64,000 nt of DNA from Antilocapra americana (Eukaryota; Chordata; Mammalia; Artiodactyla; Antilocapridae), in contig ML662449.1 of the NCBI GenBank assembly GCA_007570785.1, positions 11,656,822 to 11,720,821 on the forward strand. The letters run 5' to 3'. This document shows positions 59,100 through 64,000 of the stretch, in pieces. A program made the position numbers and the translations under genes. The notes below the pieces were generated by a model. That model made no database searches, had not been told where the DNA came from, and was given only the letters and a program-made list of their open reading frames with translations. The first letter of the stretch is position 1, and the number at the start of each line of letters is the position of its first letter.

Positions 59100-60530
59100 T
59101 TAAATACACAAATAAAAAATAATTAAACATTATGTTAAGTGCCAGAAAAGAGACAAATGAGGTGTTGAGAGAATAAAAATTCTGATGGCCTACTTCAGAT
59201 TGTGTGGCCAGGGAAAGCTCCTTGGAGGAGGTGACATTAGGTGAGGCTAGAGAGATGAGGAGCCAACAAGGGCAGGGAGAACATGAGCTCCAGGCATCCA
59301 GATGGGCACAGGCTTGTGAGTGGGTGAGCGCCAGGTGCTTGGGGAACCTATACGAGGCCCATGGCTGGAGTGAGGTGGTCAAGGGGCACAGCCACAGGGA
59401 TGAGGCACGAGAGGTGGCGGGGCTTCCTGGATAAGGGTGTGGATTCCGTTCTGGGCGCAGAGAGGAGCCACTGAAGGACTCTAAGCAGAAGTGAGCCTTA
59501 CTCCAATCCACATCTGAAGATCATGCGAGAAAAAGGGGACACGAATCTGGAACCTGCTATAACTGTCCAGGTGAGAGATGGCAGAGAGATAGGTGCCAAC
59601 AGTGAAGTGGAGGAATGAAGTGAACCTGAGATCTAGTTTAGAGGTAAAATCAGCAGCAATGACTTAACTAATGGGTGGGGAGGAGGTGAAAGAAGAAAGC
59701 AGAGGAACTCCTCAGTGGCTGGCCTGAACAGAGTCGTGCTGATGGAGGTGGGAATCTGGAGTATCCAGCAGAGGCCTCACCACATGTCAGGTCCTAACCG
59801 CAAATTCCTACAAGAGTAATTGGCTTCCTTTGGGTCAAATGCCCGCCCTGATCCAGTAGCTACGCTGAGATGGGAGAAGGTACACAGAAATAAGTGTATA
59901 AGGGCCTGCATAAATTTTCCAACAAGAAAATTCCAACAAGAAGGTGGGAATAACCATACAAATAACGAGGAGACAAAGCATTACAAGGCCTGGGACATAT
60001 ACTGTTTGGGGGTATCTTCTCAGCCCCACCAGCCATTCGCTGCACCCTTTCTGTGCAGTTGGCCCACGTGCCCTGGGGTGGGGGCTAGCTATAGATGATG
60101 GCAGAAAGAGACTCTCCTATGAGAAAACAAAGAACGACAACAATACAGTGGAGAACAAGGTGAAGCATGTGTATAGACAGACCTTGCATTTTGTGTCTGA
60201 AGATCTGACAATTCCACGATGACTTTTGTCTACTTTGATTTCTCACTGATTCCAAGTTACCTCATTTATATATATAATTAATCTACACAATAGATTGGTC
60301 ACTTTTTTTTCACATGCCAGAAATGATTTAAAAATGGTTTTCAGGTTACTTTATGGATCTATGTCTATCTAAATTTTGTGTCTGCCTGATAGACCCTCTG
60401 AATCCATGGAAACTTCTCCATGAATCCTTGTTTACAAGTCATTCAGGACCTCTGAGTATTTGGGGGCACTGATGTCTACAAATTCACTGTACAAATGGTC
60501 TCTCTATTTTATGTCTAACTAGAGAGAGAG
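59100..60530. other. Intergenic stretch with an unnamed older repeat
   Basis: The segment 59150-59650 (GGAGCCACTGAAGGACTCTA, TAACTGTCCAGGTGAGAGAT) reads like an old interspersed repeat. The segment 59650-60530 shows nothing I can name. No exon seen. Confidence 0.4.
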
Positions 60531-60534
60531 ATGG

Positions 60535-60740
60535 GGTTCCCTGGTGGCTCAGACAGTAAAGAATTTGCCTGCAATGTGGGAGACCTGAGTTCGATCCCTG
60601 GATTGGAAAGATCCCCTGGAGGAGAGTATGGCAATCCACTCTAGTATTCTTGCCTAAAGAATCCCCATGGACAGCAGAGCCTGGTGGGCTACAGTCCACG
60701 GGGTCACAAAACATCAAACATGACTGAGCGACTAAGCACA
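60535..60740 (+). mobile_element. Bov-tA SINE
   Basis: GGGTTCCCTGGTGGCTCAGA head, B box GTTCGATCCC, and GACTGAGCGACTAAGCACA end. Confidence 0.92.
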
Positions 60741-60799
60741 AGCGAGATAGAAATACATGGATAATGTTGGCCTAAAGTTTACTCATTTCCGGTTTCTAT

Positions 60800-60975
60800 C
60801 CTAAAAAATTATTCACTGCTTTTCAGCTGGGTGACCAATCTCTTAACCTTTAATTTCTCATTTATAAAATGGCAATTGTAATAATGCCAACCTCACTGGG
60901 TTGTTCTGAGGATTAAATGGGATAATCTGTGTAAGCCACTCAGCACAGTGCCTGGCACATGGTAAACCAAATACT
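60800..60975 (-). mobile_element. MIR SINE
   Basis: Reversed MIR: GCTGGGTGACCAATCTCTTA, TCATTTATAAAATGGCAATT, GTTCTGAGGATTAAATGGGA and CAGCACAGTGCCTGGCACAT. Confidence 0.85.
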
Positions 60976-61149
60976 CAATTACAGGTGGTAGCTATCCACC
61001 TGAAAGAAATAAAGAATATGCCTAAATGCTACCATGGTGTGGTCCCCAGCATGTATGGTGAAGTGAGAAAAAAGCAAGGTAGATAAAGATGTACAACCAT
61101 AAAAATGTATAAAATATTAAATACATAAATGTATAGATTACATATATAT

Positions 61150-61165
61150 ATACACACACACACTT
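61150..61165. repeat. Short (TA)n(CA)n microsatellite
   Basis: TATATATATA followed by CACACACACA inside AT-rich sequence. Confidence 0.8.
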
Positions 61166-61228
61166 ATATTTAAAAGCCAAGTAATGGAAAAATAACCAAT
61201 AAAATTTAAAAATGGTTACCTATGGGGA

Positions 61229-61440
61229 TGGGGCTTCCCAGTGGCTTAGCAGTAAAGAATCTGTCTGCTGATGCAGGAGGTACTTTGATCCCTGGGTTGG
61301 GAAGAGCCCATGGAGGAGGGCATGTAACCCAGGCCAGTATTCTTGCCTGGAAAATCCCATGGACAAAGGAGTCTGGCGGGTTACAGTCCATGGGGTCTCA
61401 AAGAGCCAGACATGACTGAGTGACTGAGCATGCACGCACC
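61229..61440 (+). mobile_element. Bov-tA SINE
   Basis: GGGCTTCCCAGTGGCTTAGC head, CAGTATTCTTGCCTGGAAAA core and AGCCAGACATGACTGAGTGA end. Confidence 0.92.
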
Positions 61441-61568
61441 TATGGGACAGAAGGAACAGGGTCCTGTCGGAGGAGGAAGACAAGAGTGAGAAGTCGGACT
61501 TCTCTGAACAAAACTTCATATGTAGATTTGACTTTGGAGCCATGTGAATAATATGTGTAATTATGAAG

Positions 61569-61622
61569 TGTGTGTGTGTGTGTTTTAGTCACTCAGTCAT
61601 GTCCAATTCTTTGCAATCCCAA
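61569..61622 (-). mobile_element. Bov-tA 3'-tip fragment next to (GT)n
   Basis: A short GT run, then TTTAGTCACTCAGTCATGTC and CAATTCTTTGCAATCCC: only the 3' tip of a SINE in reverse. Confidence 0.75.
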
Positions 61623-61696
61623 AGAATCCAAAATTTTAAAGTCAACCATAAAATAAAAAATGCAGTAAAACAAATCAGTTTTGGAGATAACTCAAA

Positions 61697-61962
61697 CTGG
61701 GTACTCCAGTACTCTTGCCTGGAAAATCCCATGGATGGAGGAGCCTGGTAGGCTGCAGTCCATGGGGTCGCTAAGAGTTGGACACGACTAAGCAACTTCA
61801 CTTTCACTTTTCACTTTCATGCATTGGAGAAGGAAATGGCAACCCACTCCAGTGTTCTTGCCTGGAGAATCCCAGGGACGGGGGAGCCTGGTGGACTGCT
61901 GTCTATGGGGTCACACAGAGTCCGACACGACTGAAGCAACTTAGCAGTAGCAGCAAACTGGA
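61697..61962 (+). mobile_element. Bov-A2 dimeric SINE
   Basis: Two BovA monomers in tandem (about 61697-61811 and 61826-61962) joined by CACTTTCACTTTTCACTTTC and ATGCATTGGAGAAGG. It ends with TTAGCAGTAGCAGC. Close to consensus, so young. Confidence 0.95.
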
Positions 61963-62084
61963 TAACTCCCCAGAGGAGGAACTCTTCTAAACAACTGAAA
62001 ATCAGTAATTTAAGGGTACATTCCTGATTGGATATACTCTGAGGACAAAATAGAATGGCCAAAATAAAAGTATTAAGCTATGTG

Positions 62085-62370
62085 GACTTTCCTGGTAGTC
62101 CAGTGGTTGAGAGTTCACCTGCCAATGCAGGGGACATGGATTTGATCCTGGTCTGGGAAGATTCCACATGCCATGGAGCAACTGAACCCATGTACCACAA
62201 TTCCTAAGTCTATGCTATGCAACAAGTCACTGCAATGAGAAACCCATGCCCTGCAACTAGAGAGTAGCCCTGACTTGTCGCAACTAGAGAGTAGCCCTGA
62301 CTTGCCACAACTAGAGAAAACCTGCGTGCAACAACAAAGACTAATCTAGCCAAAAATAAATAAATAAATG
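62085..62370 (+). mobile_element. CHR-type SINE with internal 27-bp duplication
   Basis: GACTTTCCTGGTAGTCCAGT head, AGATTCCACATGCCATGGAG tail region, and a poly(A)-like end (AAATAAATAAAT). The 27-bp unit at 62253-62279 is repeated at 62280-62306 with one difference. Confidence 0.88.
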
Positions 62371-63084
62371 TTAAGCTGTGTAATCATATCTTTGCTAGCA
62401 GAAGTGTTATTCTGAGATTGCTGTACATTTGTTGCAGTATAATAAACCAATACATTATGTGAAATTGGGATTCTGTCACTCCCATTGTAAATGGGAGACA
62501 GATTTCTCTGTGTGGGAGAAAGAGGATATGGGTATAAGACAGAAGGGGTCAAGTGAAATCCCTAAGGTCCAGATTTTGAACAGGAACTATTGGGATGAGT
62601 TCAGAATGTGTTTCTTAGCTCTGTCCATGGAAAAGATCTAGAAATAATGACTAACCCTGTACCAGTAATGAGCATGCCTAGCCTCCAGATTGTGGCCTTG
62701 TGTTAAAACATACCCATAGGATATTAATTTATGAAGGTGACTGAGTGATGACACAGAGAGGTAACGCCATTAAAATAATTTATTACTCACATTTTCCAAG
62801 AGCAGGGCATGCCACACCATGCTGGGCCATGTGGGGAAACACCAGGTTTCGCCAGAAGGCATGAAGAGTGAGGAGAGAGCACGGTTCAGAGCCTTTGTTG
62901 TGTTTTCTGTGGGAAAGGCAAGGCAAAGAAGGATATACAGTTTAGGATTGAATAGTCTGAACAATGTTGGTGGTCTCTGAGTTCTAAAATGGTCTCTAGT
63001 TGTCTGGTCCTGGCCCGGGGTTGACTTTGGGCAGGGGAAATACTGGCCTGGTGTGTGACAGTTAGATAAAGGAGGTGGCTGGGG
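62371..63084. other. Intergenic stretch, no recognised feature
   Basis: About 700 bp of unique-looking sequence without coding signals that I can support. Confidence 0.5.
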
Positions 63085-64000
63085 CTATGGACTTCAGTAT
63101 TCTTGCCTTGAGAAACCCATGAACAGAATGAAAAGATAAAAAGATAGGACACTGAAAGATGAACTCCCCAGGTTGGTTGGTGCCCAATATGCTACTGGAG
63201 ATCAGTGGAGAAATAACTCCAGAAAGACTGAAGAGACAGAGCCAAAGCAAAAACAACACCCAGTTGTGGAAGTGACTGGTGATGGAAGTAAAGTCTGATG
63301 CTGCAAAGAGCAATATTGCATAGGAAACTGGAATGTTAGGTCCATGAATCAAGGGAAATTTGAAGTGGTCAAACAGGAGATGGCAAGAGTAAATATTGAC
63401 ATTCTAGGAATCAGTGAACTAAAATGGACTGGAATGGGTGAATTTAACACAGATGACCATTATATCTACTATTCTTGGCAAGAATCCCTTAGAAGAAATG
63501 GAGTAACCATCATAGTCAACAAGAGTCTGAAACGCAGTACTTGGATATAATCTCAAAAACGACAGAACAATCTCTGTTCGTTTCCAAGGCAAACCATTTG
63601 ATATCATAGTAATCCAAGTCTATGTTCTGACCAGTAATGCTGAGGAAACTGAAGTTGAACGGTTCTATGAAGACCTACAAGACCTTCTAGAACTAACACC
63701 CCCAAAAGATGTCCTTTTCATTATAGGGGACTGGAATGCAAAAGTAGGGAGTCAAGAAACACCTGGAGTAACAGGCAAATTTGGCCTTGGAATACAGAAT
63801 GAAGCAGAGAAAAGGCTAATAGAGTTTTGCCAAGAGAATGCACTGGTCATAGCAAACACCCCCTTCCAACAACACAAGAGTTAAGACTATACACATGGAC
63901 ATCACCAGATGGCCAACACCAAAATCAGATTGATTATATATGTTGCAGCCAAAGACAGAGAAGCTCTATACAGTCAGCAAAAACAAGACTGGGAGCTGAC
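63085..64000 (+). mobile_element. BovB 5' region, runs off the window
   Basis: Starts near TGGACTTCAGTATTCTTGCC and covers the BovB 5' region and the apurinic-type endonuclease domain of ORF2, continuing past 64000. An in-frame stop at 63548 and a frameshift before 63900 show that it is inactive. It is the only BovB copy here with the 5' part. Confidence 0.92.

Noticed and set aside
63344..63550. Small endonuclease-like open frame at the right end
   Set aside because: Part of the BovB endonuclease domain, broken by a stop at 63548 and by a later frameshift.

Overview
This window is mammalian nuclear DNA from a ruminant (a bovid or close relative such as cattle, sheep or goat). Ruminant-specific retroposons occur throughout: tRNA-Glu-derived Bov-tA and Bov-A2 SINEs, CHR-type SINEs with long tails, the horizontally acquired RTE element BovB, and L1-BT. 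Coding sequence is split by GT-AG introns. There is no bacterial or phage gene, operon or CRISPR array. The species cannot be settled by eye. Two genes are recognisable, and they point at each other.

Positions 1-24235 (+): RAB1A, AT-rich, with long introns. Five coding exons (11895-11967, 17911-18006, 22152-22247, 23566-23697, 24038-24235) encode residues 9-205 of the 205-residue small GTPase. The first exon, with the start codon, lies upstream of the window, so 1-11894 is intron 1. The 3' UTR follows, with poly(A) signals near 24.8 kb and 25.8 kb.

Positions 29063-52560 (-): CEP68, GC-rich, encoding the centrosome-linker protein. Coding exons run right to left at 41599-41204 (start codon at 41557), 39614-38106 (one 1509-nt exon), 36713-36591, 33913-33817, 30172-30000 and a probable terminal exon from 29086. 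They join to about 759 residues. A non-coding first exon sits in a CpG island at about 51.9-53.1 kb, with a CCAAT pair and GC boxes. The long 3' UTR runs back toward RAB1A, so the two genes are tail-to-tail at about 25.7-26.2 kb.

Positions 53.1-64 kb: upstream of CEP68 I see no gene. The stretch is dense with retroposons: an ERV-type LTR, nested BovB copies, many SINEs, and a BovB 5' half that runs off the window end.

The points most worth a second look are: a 20-bp-stem hairpin in the convergent 3' UTR region (26369-26421); a BovB copy inserted into another BovB copy with a twin-priming-type inversion and a target-site duplication (56.7-57.5 kb); the RAB1A last intron, which is open in frame from end to end; and the CEP68 C-terminus, which appears to differ from the human tail. 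I found no convincing new biological system. Most of the window is ordinary intron and repeat sequence.
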